Source: Sphingomonas sp. Leaf20
GTDB lineage: Bacteria > Pseudomonadota > Alphaproteobacteria > Sphingomonadales > Sphingomonadaceae
Reading direction: 5' to 3'
Assembly: GCF_001421535.1 (NCBI RefSeq)
Contig: NZ_LMKN01000001.1
Coordinates: 496,001-560,000, forward strand
DNA length: 64,000 bases
The first letter of the stretch is position 1. The number at the start of each line of letters is the position of its first letter. Below, piece by piece: positions 45,317 to 53,735 of the stretch. Under the pieces are notes generated by a model, which ran no database searches, had not been told where the DNA came from, and saw only the letters and a program-made list of their open reading frames with translations. Made by a program: the position numbers and the translations under genes.

Positions 45317-46048
45317 TCACGCAACCGCCCTTTTGAGCCGATCGACGAGGCGGCCGCGCGCCGCGAGCGGTTCGGCGCGGCGCTCGACAAGGATATCGCG
45401 CGTCAGGAAATGCTCGGTCAGACGCAGCCCGTCGAAGATGTCGGGCCATCCCGCCTCGCCGCCGGTGACGAGAAACGCGGGCAGCGGGAGCAGCTTGGCC
45501 TCGTACCCGTGCGCCGCACCGCGCGAGACCGCCGCCCCGCTGCGGGGGCTGACGAACGCGAGATCCTCGACCGCGCCGCTCGCGACGCACCGGTCGAGAT
45601 CGAGACCGAAGCCGAGCTCCGCCAGCACGAGCAATTCATACCGCACGAGCGCCGCCGCCCAGCCGCGCGCGGTCGGTGCCGCCTCGATGGCCCCGAGCAC
45701 GCCGTCGAGCGCATCGTGGATGTGCGGATAGGGCTGCGCCTCGGGCAGCGCGACCGCCGCGAGCGCCGTCGCCCATTCGAGCGCGCCCGCCGCGAGCGGT
45801 TCGCCGTGCAGCGTCGCGCGGCTGTGGATCAGTTCCGCGGTCAGCGCGGCAAGCTGCTCACCCGTCCGCGCGCGCCATTCGCCCTGGATCACGTTGGCTG
45901 CAAGCAACACCGGCCGCATCGCCCGCGACCGCCCGCCGCGCACATAGCCCGGCTGCACGCCGTCCTCGCGCGTCAGCGCGCGCACGATCGCGCCATGCTC
46001 GCCGTGCTGGCGAACGGCGACGATGATGGCGGACGCACGAAGATGCAT
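45317..46048 (-). CDS. recO: DNA repair protein RecO
   Basis: 243 residues. The OB-fold N terminus ([69 protein letters not shown]) with R-G-G-R-S-R is the RecO signature. The helical C-terminal domain includes the [40 protein letters not shown] segment (G-F-G-L-D-L). The zinc-binding cysteines of some RecO proteins are reduced to one Cys, as in other alphaproteobacteria. RecO loads RecA on SSB-coated DNA together with RecR. It is the first gene of a run that continues with leuB. Confidence 0.92.
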   Translation of the reverse strand: MHLRASAIIVAVRQHGEHGAIVRALTREDGVQPGYVRGGRSRAMRPVLLAANVIQGEWRARTGEQLAALTAELIHSRATLHGEPLAAGALEWATALAAVALPEAQPYPHIHDALDGVLGAIEAAPTARGWAAALVRYELLVLAELGFGLDLDRCVASGAVEDLAFVSPRSGAAVSRGAAHGYEAKLLPLPAFLVTGGEAGWPDIFDGLRLTEHFLTRDILVERRAEPLAARGRLVDRLKRAVA

Positions 46049-46151
46049 GCGCCATCCTTACGCGTCCCGCACAGCAAGGGGGAGTACGGAATGGGGGAAC
46101 AGGCACAGCCGCCACGTCATCCCGGTGCGGATCAGGACGCAGAGCCGATCA

Positions 46152-47078
46152 TCACCGCCGTACCGCGCGCAGCACCCGCACGAGCCGTGGGTGGGATAAC
46201 GTCTGCTTCGCCCAGCCAGCCGCCCCGTCGAACGCGCCCAGCGACGCGATGATCGTGCGGTTCGCCAGCGTCGGCCGCAACAACAACAGGTCGACGCACG
46301 CCGTTCCCGCGGTCGCGAACTGCCGTTTGTGCTGCCCTTCCCCCTCGGTAAAGTCGAACCGGGCGAAACGATCCGCAAACAGCGCGCGCATCGCCTCGAC
46401 CTGCAGCACCGCGCCGGGCGACAGCGCGTTATATGCGGGGTCGTGGCCGACATGATCGTAGCGCAGCGTGTCTCCATCAGAGATGCAGCACAGATAGGCG
46501 ACCGGCCTGTCCTCGACGAACAACAGCCAGGCGCGCAACCGGTCCTCCGCGGCGAGCGCCTGGAAACGGTCCATCGCCCCGGTGCCGTCGGGCAGCCCCG
46601 ACCCCAGCAGCGCCTCCTGATATGTCGTCGCCGACACGGCGCGGGCGAGCGGATGAAACATCGCGAACTCGGCCGCGGTGCGATAGGCGCGAACGTCGAG
46701 CGTGCCGCCCGACAGCGCCGCCAGCTTCTTCGTCTTGCGCTTCAACCCCGACCGCGCACTGCCCGACAGCGTCGCGAGCCATGCCTCCGCGCCGATCGTC
46801 AGGTCGGTATGATAGCGCACATAACGCTGCCGCACGAAGGTGAGCAGCCCGCCCGCCCGAATCTCCCCGATCCGCGACACGGGCAGCGAGGTGATCGCAT
46901 AGCCTTGCGCATCCGGGGGCAGCGGCGGGAGCGAGACCGGACAGTCCCTCAGGACGTCGTCGAGCGACAGCGCGACCCGGACGAGCCGCCGCGGGACCGC
47001 CGCCACCGTCCGCGCGCCGATCTGGAATTTCAGCTGTATTGAAGCGGTCGAAGCCACCGCCGGGGCCGCAGCGGTCAT
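46152..47078 (-). CDS. FemAB-like / BioF2-type GNAT acyltransferase
   Basis: 308 residues. A PF13480-type acetyltransferase domain is visible: YVRYHTDLTIGAEAWLATLSGSARSGLKRKTKKLAALSGGTLDVRAYRTAAEFAMF, then RLRAWLLFVEDRPVAYLCCISDGDTLRYDHVGHDPAYNALSPGAVLQVEAMRALFADRFARFDFTEGEGQHKRQFA. The (Y-D-x-x-x-x-D-P-A-Y-x-x-L-S-P-G) block is typical of the group often paired with exopolysaccharide genes. It follows the deacetylase with a one-base TGATG overlap, so the two act together, possibly in acylating and deacetylating a surface glycan. No polymer genes are adjacent. Confidence 0.8.
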   Translation of the reverse strand: MTAAAPAVASTASIQLKFQIGARTVAAVPRRLVRVALSLDDVLRDCPVSLPPLPPDAQGYAITSLPVSRIGEIRAGGLLTFVRQRYVRYHTDLTIGAEAWLATLSGSARSGLKRKTKKLAALSGGTLDVRAYRTAAEFAMFHPLARAVSATTYQEALLGSGLPDGTGAMDRFQALAAEDRLRAWLLFVEDRPVAYLCCISDGDTLRYDHVGHDPAYNALSPGAVLQVEAMRALFADRFARFDFTEGEGQHKRQFATAGTACVDLLLLRPTLANRTIIASLGAFDGAAGWAKQTLSHPRLVRVLRAVRR

Positions 47079-48046
47079 CAGCCCGCGCGTTCTTCGACCC
47101 AGTTCGACCAGAGCTGCTCCGCCTGACGCAGCCCCCGACGAATCGGATCACGCGCGAGCGGCCGGTCGTCCTGTCCCAGCGCCAGCGGCGGTCGATCTCG
47201 GAAATGGCAGGTCGGCAGGGCGTCGCGCATCGCATCGAGCGTGGCGCAGAGCGCTTCGAACCGGCGGACATGCACGGCGTTCGCGCGGTTGCCCTGCCGA
47301 TTCGCGAGCTCGAAACCATGACTGACGATCGTCACCGCGACATGACCCGCCGCGACCGCATGCTCGAGCGCGCGGCGACTTTCCCCCGACGACAGCGCGC
47401 AGAGCTGCAGCGTCCGCAACCGCCCCGGCGTATCCTCGACGACGGTGACGGGAATTTCGACCAGACCCCTGCCCGCAATCCTTAGCGGCACGATCGGTGC
47501 AATCTGGCGCTTGGGCAGCATGATGTGGCTCGATCCGAACACCGCGCCATTATGGCTGCTGTCATAGGCGAAGCCGAGTTCGGCCAGTGCATCCAACGTG
47601 TGATCATTCGCGGCATAGCTGCCCGCGCGAAACGCGATCGGGTGCGGTGCGCCGGCCGCGACCAACAGCTCCGTGGCACGGACGATCAGCGCGTGTTGCG
47701 TCGCGCGGTCATGATCGGACAGATCGAAACGGCCATGCCCGCGACCACCGTCGCCTGCGACCGCATCGGTCCATGCCGGGTGGAGATGCAGTTGCACCTC
47801 CTGCCCCGCATCGCGGATCGTCGAGACCATCCGCCGGATCGGCTCGATCCCGTACAGGAGCGCAGGCATCGGATCGACGAAGAAGCACGCCTTCAGATCA
47901 TGACGCGCCAGCTCGGCCAGTTGATAGCCAAGCCCGACGCCGGCGGGTTCGAGCGACCGTGCATAAATCTCCTCGACGTCCAGCCCCGCGGCATGATGCC
48001 GCCAGGCGAACTCGGTATCGATCGTCAGGAACGCGGCCGTGGTCAC
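47078..48046 (-). CDS. Polysaccharide deacetylase family protein (WalW-like)
   Basis: 322 residues. It starts MTTAAFLTIDTEFAWRHHAAGLDVEEIYARSLEP, where T-I-D-T-E-F places the metal-binding Asp. KACFFVDPMPALLYG (F-F-V-D) and EVQLHLHPAW (H-L-H-P, the His pair of the zinc site) follow, and then PIAFRAGSYAANDHTLDALAELGFAYDSSHN (R-A-G). These are the carbohydrate esterase 4 motifs in the WalW-like variant. No signal peptide is seen, so the enzyme is predicted cytoplasmic, acting on a precursor or small glycan. Overlaps the FemAB-like gene by one base. Upstream (48047-48150) is a 104-bp gap next to uvrC's stop. Confidence 0.85.
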   Translation of the reverse strand: MTTAAFLTIDTEFAWRHHAAGLDVEEIYARSLEPAGVGLGYQLAELARHDLKACFFVDPMPALLYGIEPIRRMVSTIRDAGQEVQLHLHPAWTDAVAGDGGRGHGRFDLSDHDRATQHALIVRATELLVAAGAPHPIAFRAGSYAANDHTLDALAELGFAYDSSHNGAVFGSSHIMLPKRQIAPIVPLRIAGRGLVEIPVTVVEDTPGRLRTLQLCALSSGESRRALEHAVAAGHVAVTIVSHGFELANRQGNRANAVHVRRFEALCATLDAMRDALPTCHFRDRPPLALGQDDRPLARDPIRRGLRQAEQLWSNWVEERAG

Positions 48047-48150
48047 TAATCACGTGTAGCAATATATGATGAAGATTAAGTTGCTAGTTTCGTCCAAACG
48101 CCGCGTTGCCGTCGCGCTTGGGCGGATTGCCGTCGGGACGACAGCATCAT

Positions 48151-50076
48151 TCACCGCGAATGGTAGAAGTCGTACACCTGTTGCGCGACCCCCGCCGAGA
48201 CGCCCGGCGCCTGTTGCAGATCCTGCAGGCTCGCATTGCGGACCGCGCGGCCGGTGCCGAAATGCATCAGCAGCGCCTTTTTCCGCGCGGGGCCGATGCC
48301 GGGGACCTCGTCGAGCGGGCTCGCGCCGATCGCCTTGCTCCGCTTGTCGCGGTGGACGCCGATCGCGAAGCGGTGGACCTCGTCGCGTAAGCGCTGAAGA
48401 TAAAACAGCACCGGCGCGTTGACGGGCAGCTGGAATTCGCGGCCGTCGAGCATGTGAAACACTTCGCGCCCGTCGCGGCCATGCTGCGGCCCCTTGGCGA
48501 TCCCGACGAGGCACACGTCCTCGACGCCGATCTCCTCGAGCGCGGCCTTGACCGTGTTGAGCTGCCCCTTGCCGCCGTCGATCAGCACCAGATCTGGCCA
48601 TTCGCCCGAATCGCGATCGGGATCCTCGGCCTGCGCGCGCGCGAACCGCCGCGTGAAGACCTCGCGCATCATCCCGAAATCGTCGCCCGGGATCGTCTCC
48701 TTGTTCTTGATGTTGAACTTTCGATACTGGCCCTTGCGGAAGCCCTCCGGCCCGGCAACCACCATCGCGCCGGTCGCGGCGGTGCCCTGGATATGGCTGT
48801 TGTCGTAGATCTCGATCCGCTGCGGCGGCTCGGCGAGATCGAACAGGTCCGCGACCTCGCGCAGCAGCTTCGCCTGCGTCGTCGATTCGGCCTGACGTCG
48901 CTCGATCGCCTCGATCGCGTTGCGCTTGGCCTGATCCATCAGCCGGCGGCGATCGCCGCGCTGCGGGACCTGGAGCGCGACCTTGTAGCCCGCGCGCTCG
49001 CCCAGCGCCTCGACCAGCAGTGCGGCCTCGGGGAGTTCGCGGTCGAGCAGGATCTGCCGGGCGGGCGGCACGTCCTCGTAGAACTGGCCGAGGAAGCTGG
49101 TGAGCACCTCGTCCTCGGGCACGTCATTGGTGTGCTGCGGGAAGAAGCTGCGATGCCCCCAATTCTGGCCACCGCGGATGAAGAACGCCTGGATGCCGAT
49201 CAGCCCGTCCTTGCACGCCATCGCGAAGATATCCGCGTCGCCCACCCCTTCCGCGTTGATCGCCTGCGTGCCCTGGATGAACGTCAACGCCTTCAGCCGG
49301 TCGCGCAGCAGCGCGGCGAGTTCGAAGTCCATATTCTCGGCCGCCGCCTGCATCTGCGCGCCGAGCTTGGCCTGCACGCCGGTCGACTTGCCCGCGAGGA
49401 AGCTTTTCGCGTCGTCGACCAGTTCCTTGTACGCACCCTCGTCGATCCGGCCGACGCACGGCGCGGAGCAGCGCTTGATCTGGTAGAGCAGGCATGGCCG
49501 GTCGCGCGTCTTGAAGAAGCTGTCCGTGCAGCTGCGCAGCAGGAACAGCTTCTGGAGCGCGTTGAGCGTGTTGTTGACCGATCCGGCGCTGGCGAACGGG
49601 CCGTAGTAATTGCCCTTCGCGCGCCGCGCGCCGCGGTGCTTCTGGACGCGCGGGAAATCGTGATCGTCGCGCAGCAGGATGAACGGGAAGCTCTTATCGT
49701 CGCGCAGCAGCACGTTGTACGCGGGGCGATAGCGCTTGATGAGCTGCGATTCGAGCAGCAGCGCCTCGGCCTCGTTGTTGGTCGTGACGATCGTCATCGA
49801 CCGCGTCTGCGACACCATCCGCTGGAGGCGCTTGGTCAGCCGCTCGACCTGGACGTAGTTGGCGACGCGATTCCGCAGCGCGCGCGCCTTGCCCACGTAG
49901 AGCACGTCGCCGCGCGCATCCTGCATGCGGTAGACGCCGGGGCGAACCGGCAGCGTATCAAGCACGTTGCGGATCGCCGCGACGCCGGCCGCGAGATCGG
50001 GCGCTTCACCACCGCCGCGCACCGCGAACGTGGATTTGTCTTCGTTGAACCGGTCGGGGGAATTGGGGGAGGACAT
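48151..50076 (-). CDS. uvrC: Excinuclease ABC subunit UvrC
   Basis: 641 residues. The GIY-YIG nuclease begins PVRPGVYRMQDARGDVLYVGKARALRNRVANYV and contains RSMTIVTTNNEAEALLLESQLIKRYRPAYNVLLRDDKSFPFI. A Cys cluster (LRSCTDSFFKTRDRPCLLYQIKRCSAPCVGRI) of UvrC follows, then a UVR motif (FLAGKSTGVQAKLGAQMQAAAENMDFELAALLRDRLKAL). The RNase-H-like nuclease half (RIEIYDNSHIQGTAATGAMVVAGPEGFRKGQYRKFNIK, DLVLIDGGKGQLNTV) and the two HhH motifs at the end (EVPGIGPARKKALLMHFGT; LQQAPGVSAGVAQQVYDFYHSR) complete it. It makes both incisions in nucleotide excision repair. The 641-residue length is standard. Confidence 0.96.
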   Translation of the reverse strand: MSSPNSPDRFNEDKSTFAVRGGGEAPDLAAGVAAIRNVLDTLPVRPGVYRMQDARGDVLYVGKARALRNRVANYVQVERLTKRLQRMVSQTRSMTIVTTNNEAEALLLESQLIKRYRPAYNVLLRDDKSFPFILLRDDHDFPRVQKHRGARRAKGNYYGPFASAGSVNNTLNALQKLFLLRSCTDSFFKTRDRPCLLYQIKRCSAPCVGRIDEGAYKELVDDAKSFLAGKSTGVQAKLGAQMQAAAENMDFELAALLRDRLKALTFIQGTQAINAEGVGDADIFAMACKDGLIGIQAFFIRGGQNWGHRSFFPQHTNDVPEDEVLTSFLGQFYEDVPPARQILLDRELPEAALLVEALGERAGYKVALQVPQRGDRRRLMDQAKRNAIEAIERRQAESTTQAKLLREVADLFDLAEPPQRIEIYDNSHIQGTAATGAMVVAGPEGFRKGQYRKFNIKNKETIPGDDFGMMREVFTRRFARAQAEDPDRDSGEWPDLVLIDGGKGQLNTVKAALEEIGVEDVCLVGIAKGPQHGRDGREVFHMLDGREFQLPVNAPVLFYLQRLRDEVHRFAIGVHRDKRSKAIGASPLDEVPGIGPARKKALLMHFGTGRAVRNASLQDLQQAPGVSAGVAQQVYDFYHSR

Positions 50077-50129
50077 CGCTGGGGAATCTAGGGAGTCGGA
50101 GGGGGTTATGCCAGCCGAGGACAGTGATG

Positions 50130-50349
50130 TTCACGCGAAGGCGCGATGGCGCGAAGATAAGGAGTTTGGTTCACGCGGAGACGCGGAGCCGCGGAGAGAA
50201 GATTAGGGTGGCGGTGTTCGCCCGTGATCGCCGAAGGCTCGCATCACGCGCTGGCTGGCCGCCACGTCAGCCAAAAGCGCAACACCTCCGCGTCTCCGCG
50301 CCTCCGCGTGAACCATTCTTCTCTTCGCGCCTTCGCGCCTTCGCGTGAA
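50130..50349. repeat. MITE-like element: ~220 bp with ~65-70 bp imperfect terminal inverted repeats
   Basis: The left arm (about 50130-50199) contains TTCACGCGAAGGCGCGA and TTCACGCGGAGACGCGGAG. The right arm (about 50284-50349) is its inverse complement (CTCCGCGTCTCCGCG, CCTCCGCGTGAA, CGCGCCTTCGCGTGAA) with a few mismatches. The 85-bp centre shows no gene. Each arm is itself built from two related GCG-rich submotifs. It fills the gap between uvrC and sugE. No target-site duplication could be identified with certainty. The structure fits a non-autonomous palindromic element. Confidence 0.75.
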
Positions 50350-50384
50350 TCAGGCTTCTTCATGCCCTGCGGGCCGAGAGATCA

Positions 50385-50705
50385 TCAGGCCTGCGCGAAC
50401 ACCTTGGTGCCGACGATGCCGACCACGGTCAGCGCCATGAAGCAGGCCTGGACGCCGCTGACCTTGTCGCCGAACAGGATGACGCCGCCGATGATCACGC
50501 CAATCGCGCCCGCACCGGTCCAGATCGCATAGGCAGTCCCCGCAGGCAGCCCGCGCATCGCGAGTGCGAGCAGACCCATATTGACGAAGCTGAGGACGAT
50601 CGGGACGCTCGACGCCTGCCACGTGGCGATCGTCGCCGCCCATTTCAGGCTGAGCGCCCAGCAGATTTCGGTGATCACGGCGACGCCGAGGATAAGCCAG
50701 GACAT
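50385..50705 (-). CDS. sugE: Small multidrug resistance family exporter, SugE/Gdx-type
   Basis: 106 residues with four helices, the SMR size. MSWLILGVAVITEICWALSLKWA contains the essential membrane Glu (I-T-E-I-x-W-A) and the K-W-A end of helix 1. LLALAMRGLPAGTAYAIWTGAGAIGVIIGGVILFGD matches the L-P-x-G-T-A-Y-A-I-W-T-G-x-G-A-x-G motif that separates SugE/Gdx from EmrE-like drug pumps. Known Gdx members exchange guanidinium for protons as dimers of opposite topology. The start codon is preceded by GGAGA at the base of a hairpin (see the regulatory feature). Confidence 0.88.
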   Translation of the reverse strand: MSWLILGVAVITEICWALSLKWAATIATWQASSVPIVLSFVNMGLLALAMRGLPAGTAYAIWTGAGAIGVIIGGVILFGDKVSGVQACFMALTVVGIVGTKVFAQA

Positions 50706-50711
50706 GATTGT

Positions 50712-50735
50712 TCTCCAACGGGCTCAGATTGGAGA
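50712..50735 (-). promoter_or_regulatory. Hairpin masking the ribosome-binding site of the sugE/gdx-like gene
   Basis: On the minus strand TCTCCAA and TTGGAGA form a perfect 7-bp stem with a 10-nt loop. The 3' arm contains the only Shine-Dalgarno-like sequence (GGAGA), seven bases from the ATG at 50705. The stem would block translation unless opened. SMR exporters of this type are often controlled by guanidine riboswitches, but the upstream leader does not match a complete class that I can recognise. Confidence 0.45.
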
Positions 50736-50861
50736 CTCGGCCGCCGGAAACCCGGGAAGAGACGGCCGTCAAAAATGGTAGCGCGGGAGGGACGCGTGCG
50801 CTCACCTTCCCACTGCCTCGCAGCGGGCCCCTTCCTCTCCCCCGAGGGGAGAGGAGAAGCG

Positions 50862-51506
50862 TCAGTTCAGGCGGCCGAGTCCGGAGATCGAGCGATCGAC
50901 CATCATGCGGTCGGCCGCAGCGTCGTGGTGCTCCGCGATCAGGATACCGGCAGCCTTCGCCGCAGCATCGGCGGCACGCGCGCGGACCTCGGCGACTGCT
51001 GCACGTTCGGCAGCGGCGATCTTGTCCTCGGCCATCTTGGCGCGACGGTTCATCAGGTCCTCGGCACCGGCCTTGGCCTTGGCGATGATCGCCGCAGCCT
51101 CGTGATGCGCGTGCGCCTTCATCGCCTCGGCCTCGACATGCGCCGTCTTCGCCTTGGCTTCATATTCGGCCCGGATCGCCTCGGCTTCGGCGCGCAACGC
51201 GGTCGCCTCGTCGAGCTGCGTGCGGATCCCGGCAATCCGGGCGTCGAGCATCCGCCCGATCATTCCAGGAACCTTCTTCCACACCATCAGCACGAGCACG
51301 ACGATCATCGCGATCGCGACCCAGCCGGTCGAATTGATGCCGAGCGCCGTCGGGTCGACGACATGCTCGACACCGCCCGGGGCGGTCGTGTGACCCTGGA
51401 TACCCTGCTGGTCGATCGCGCCTTCGGGCGCCATGCCCTCGGCGGATATCACCTCAGCCGGAGCGTCGGGGTTCGCGGCCGAAGTGGCGGCGGGGGTATT
51501 AGCCAT
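50862..51506 (-). CDS. atpF: F0F1 ATP synthase subunit b
   Basis: 214 residues. A long Ala/Pro-rich N-terminal extension (about 55 residues) precedes the membrane helix TGWVAIAMIVVLVLMVWKKVPGMIGRMLDARIAGIRTQLDEATAL, after which the protein is a charged coiled coil (AEAIRAEYEAKAKTAHVEAEAMKAHAHHEAAAIIAKAKAGAEDL...). W-K-K-V-P-x-x-I-x-x-x-L-D-A-R identifies subunit b rather than b'. It forms the peripheral stalk with b' and delta. The gene overlaps b' by 8 bases and ends the F0 operon. The F1 genes are not in this window, as is usual for the split atp loci of alphaproteobacteria. Confidence 0.92.
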   Translation of the reverse strand: MANTPAATSAANPDAPAEVISAEGMAPEGAIDQQGIQGHTTAPGGVEHVVDPTALGINSTGWVAIAMIVVLVLMVWKKVPGMIGRMLDARIAGIRTQLDEATALRAEAEAIRAEYEAKAKTAHVEAEAMKAHAHHEAAAIIAKAKAGAEDLMNRRAKMAEDKIAAAERAAVAEVRARAADAAAKAAGILIAEHHDAAADRMMVDRSISGLGRLN

Positions 51507-51993
51507 GAGCCATCGTCCTGCGTACCGCGTCGCTCGCCGAGTCCAGGCTTACCTGAAGTCCAGCGACCTTGGCGGCCAGTTGCTGTGCCGCTTCTGCCGC
51601 GACACCCTGAAGATTGGCGAGAGCCTCGGCCTTCGCGTTCGCCACGGCGAGATCGTGATGCCCGAGACGCTCGGCGATTTCGGCATCGGCCGCGTGGACC
51701 TGCTGCTCGAATGCGGTAGCCGCCCGCTTCGCAGCAGCCGCGGTTTCCGCCTGCGCCGCAACGCGGGCAGCGTCCATTTCAGCCTGCCAGTTCGCCTGGA
51801 CCGTATCGGCCTGCGCACGGGCAGCGACCGCCGCCGCCAGATCGCCGGCGATCCGGCCTTCGCGCGCGTCCACGGTGGACACGATCTTAGGCACCATCCC
51901 CTTGCCGATCCCGAAATACAGGATTCCGAAGGTGAGGAGCAGCCAGAAGATCTGCGAGGCGTAGGTGGCGGCTATCTGGGCAATCTGGGGCAT
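51499..51993 (-). CDS. atpF': F0F1 ATP synthase subunit b'
   Basis: 164 residues: MPQIAQIAATYASQIFWLLLTFGILYFGIGKGMVPKIVSTVDAREGRIAGDLAAAVAARAQADTV. The start M-P-Q and the A-S-Q-I-F-W-L-x-x-T-F-x-x-L-Y pattern are the b' form, found in photosynthetic and other alphaproteobacteria that carry two different b subunits. One membrane helix is followed by an Ala-rich coiled coil (AEIAERLGHHDLAVANAKAEALANLQGVAAEAAQQLAAKVAG). Pairs with the adjacent b as a heterodimeric stator. Lies 58 bp after atpE in the transcript. Confidence 0.92.
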   Translation of the reverse strand: MPQIAQIAATYASQIFWLLLTFGILYFGIGKGMVPKIVSTVDAREGRIAGDLAAAVAARAQADTVQANWQAEMDAARVAAQAETAAAAKRAATAFEQQVHAADAEIAERLGHHDLAVANAKAEALANLQGVAAEAAQQLAAKVAGLQVSLDSASDAVRRTMAHG

Positions 51994-52051
51994 TGGTCTG
52001 TCCTTCGTGATACGGCCGGACGGGGTATCGCCCGGCCAGATCAGCGAGTGG

Positions 52052-52279
52052 TTAGGCGACGAACACCAGGATGATCATCGTCACGAACGCGAGCAGGCCG
52101 AGAAGCTCTGCTGCTGCGAAACCGATGAACAGACGGCCCTGCTGGCTGTCTGCAGCGCCCGGGTTGCGCAGCGCGCCGGCGAGGAACTGTGCGAAGACGT
52201 TACCCACGCCGAGTGCGGCGAGGCCCATGCCGATCGCTGCGAGGCCGGCACCGATCATCTTTGCTGCTTGTGCGTCCAT
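52052..52279 (-). CDS. atpE: F0F1 ATP synthase subunit c
   Basis: 75 residues, two membrane helices in hairpin. MDAQAAKMIGAGLAAIGMGLAALGVGNVFAQFLAGALRNPGAADSQQGRLFIGFAAAELLGLLAFVTMIILVFVA shows the Gly/Ala-rich first helix, the polar loop R-N-P that docks onto the rotor, and the proton-binding Glu in F-A-A-A-E-L in helix 2. These proteins build the rotating c-ring. The sequence is a typical alphaproteobacterial AtpE with nothing missing. It sits between a and b'. A strong ribosome site (AAGGGAG) precedes the ATG, in keeping with the high copy number per complex. Confidence 0.96.
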   Translation of the reverse strand: MDAQAAKMIGAGLAAIGMGLAALGVGNVFAQFLAGALRNPGAADSQQGRLFIGFAAAELLGLLAFVTMIILVFVA

Positions 52280-52321
52280 GTCGAAAACTCCCTTGGAAAA
52301 TCAGTAACGTTGAGAAGAAAC

Positions 52322-53113
52322 TTAGTGAAGGTTCACGGCGTCGTTCAGATAGACCGACGTCAGCAGCGCGAACACATAGGCCTGGATCGCGGCGACCAGC
52401 AGCTCGAGCAGCGTGATGCCGATCATCAGCAGCATGCTCGGCGCGGTCACCAGACCGATATAGACGCCGCCCAGGTTGATGCCGTTGATCACGAACGCCG
52501 CGAGCACCTTGAGCAGGATATGCCCCGCGGTCATCGCCACGAACAGTCGCAGGCCGAGCGAGAACGGACGCACGAGGAACGACATCAGCTCGACCACGAA
52601 GATCAGCGGGATCATCAGCGCCGGCGTGCCGCTCGGCACGAACAGCGAGAAGAAGTGAAAGCCATGCTTGCCGAAGCCGACGAGCAGGACGATCCCGAAG
52701 CTGATCAGAGCGAGCACGCCGGTCACCGTCATGTGGCTCGTCACCGTGAACGGGTGAACGCCGGGGACGATACCGAACGGCAGCAGGCCGATGATGTTCG
52801 CGAACAGGATAAACATGAACAGCGAGAAGACGTACGGCACGAAGCGCTTGCCGCCCGGGCCGACATTCTGCTCGAGCATGCCCGAGATGAAGCCCGTAAA
52901 GCCTTCGACCGCGGCCTGCCAGCGACCGGGGACGAGCTCGCGCTTCATTCCGCCGATCATGAAGGCCCAAAGTGCGACCAGCGTCACCACCATCCACATC
53001 GCGGAATTGGTGAAGGACAGGTCGTAACCACCTACGATCCAGTGCGAGCCGAACGCCGGCTCGATCAGGAACTGGTGCATCGGATCGATCTTGCCGCCCT
53101 GTTCTGCCGCCAC
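52322..53113 (-). CDS. atpB: F0F1 ATP synthase subunit a
   Basis: 263 residues with five to six membrane helices. The start IDPMHQFLIEPAFGSHWIVGGYDLSFTNSAMWMVV is the alphaproteobacterial subunit a opening. FVPYVFSLFMFILFANIIGLLPFGIVPGVHPFTVTSHMTVTGVLALISF and PIIFVVELMSFLVRPFSLGLRLFVAMTAGHILLKVL carry the essential Arg (S-L-G-L-R-L-F) facing the c-ring. The end VFALLTSVYLNDAVNLH is complete. It forms the proton half-channels. It lies between the small atpI-like gene and atpE in the F0 operon. Confidence 0.96.
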   Translation of the reverse strand: MAAEQGGKIDPMHQFLIEPAFGSHWIVGGYDLSFTNSAMWMVVTLVALWAFMIGGMKRELVPGRWQAAVEGFTGFISGMLEQNVGPGGKRFVPYVFSLFMFILFANIIGLLPFGIVPGVHPFTVTSHMTVTGVLALISFGIVLLVGFGKHGFHFFSLFVPSGTPALMIPLIFVVELMSFLVRPFSLGLRLFVAMTAGHILLKVLAAFVINGINLGGVYIGLVTAPSMLLMIGITLLELLVAAIQAYVFALLTSVYLNDAVNLH

Positions 53114-53150
53114 GTGGAATCCCTGCCGTCTTGAAACGACAAACGCCCGG

Positions 53151-53471
53151 TTACTCCGGGCGTTCGCCTGAAATTCGAATGATCTGCCTGAACGCGACCG
53201 CTATCCCGAGGAACAGCAACACGATCAGCCCCCAGGGGCCAGTACCGAACCAGTGGTCAATCAACCAACCGATCAGCGCACTGCCAACAAGACTCCCGAT
53301 CAGCGCGGAGATGACGCGATTGCCCTGCGAGTAGCCCCGCTCGGCATCCGGTACTCCCTGCCCCGTCTTAAGCGCCTCCCGAGCCTTGACCTCCCTCAAT
53401 CGCTCATCGAGCGCGGAAAGTCGCGGATCTTCAACACCGTAGGGGTCCTGTCCGGGTTCGATCTCCGCCAC
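53151..53471 (-). CDS. AtpZ/AtpI family protein, first gene of the F0 operon
   Basis: 106 residues. A charged N-terminal half (GVEDPRLSALDERLREVKAREALKTGQ) precedes two hydrophobic segments (VISALIGSLVGSALIGWLIDHWFGTGPWGLIVLLFLGIAVAFRQII), with G-x-x-x-G-W-L-I-D-x-x-F-G-T-x-P-W as the AtpI/AtpZ marker. Members assist c-ring assembly or Mg2+/Ca2+ movement for the synthase. It precedes atpB by 37 bp and is the operon's first gene; the promoter should be in 53472-53600, before the REP-like repeat. Confidence 0.88.
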   Translation of the reverse strand: MAEIEPGQDPYGVEDPRLSALDERLREVKAREALKTGQGVPDAERGYSQGNRVISALIGSLVGSALIGWLIDHWFGTGPWGLIVLLFLGIAVAFRQIIRISGERPE

Positions 53472-53631
53472 GATATGCTCTCCACCTGATACGACACCGG
53501 GGAGATATACGCAGCGACGAGCGATCCCGCCAAGGCGCGGTCCGTTTAGAAAACAGGCTTGCTCAAGTCAACCGGTGTGACAGTATCGTCATCAATGGGG
53601 TCGCCGCGCGGTGCGTAACACCCTTTCCCAC

Positions 53632-53714
53632 CCGTCATCCTGACGAAAGTCAGGATCCAGAGCCGCGGGCGGACCATGCGTGGCTCTGGATCCTGGGTCG
53701 AGCCCAGGATGACC
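53632..53714. repeat. REP-like palindrome (CGTCATCCTGACGAAAGTCAGGATCC type)
   Basis: CGTCATCCTGACGAAAGTCA with GGATCCAGAGCC on the left (53632-53672) faces GGCTCTGGATCCTGGG and CCCAGGATGACC on the right (53690-53714) as an imperfect inverted repeat. The same family recurs at 59823-59907 and, less similar, at 62361-62446. It lies between the F0 operon and ydbL. Confidence 0.8.
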
Positions 53715-53735
53715 GATGGCCTTAGACCGGTGCCC

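Noticed and set aside
50740..50775. Guanidine-I (ykkC) riboswitch upstream of the sugE-like gene
   Set aside because: A short stretch recalls the GGGTTCCG and GGNCCGAG elements, but the space to the start is too short for the full fold and key conserved segments are missing.
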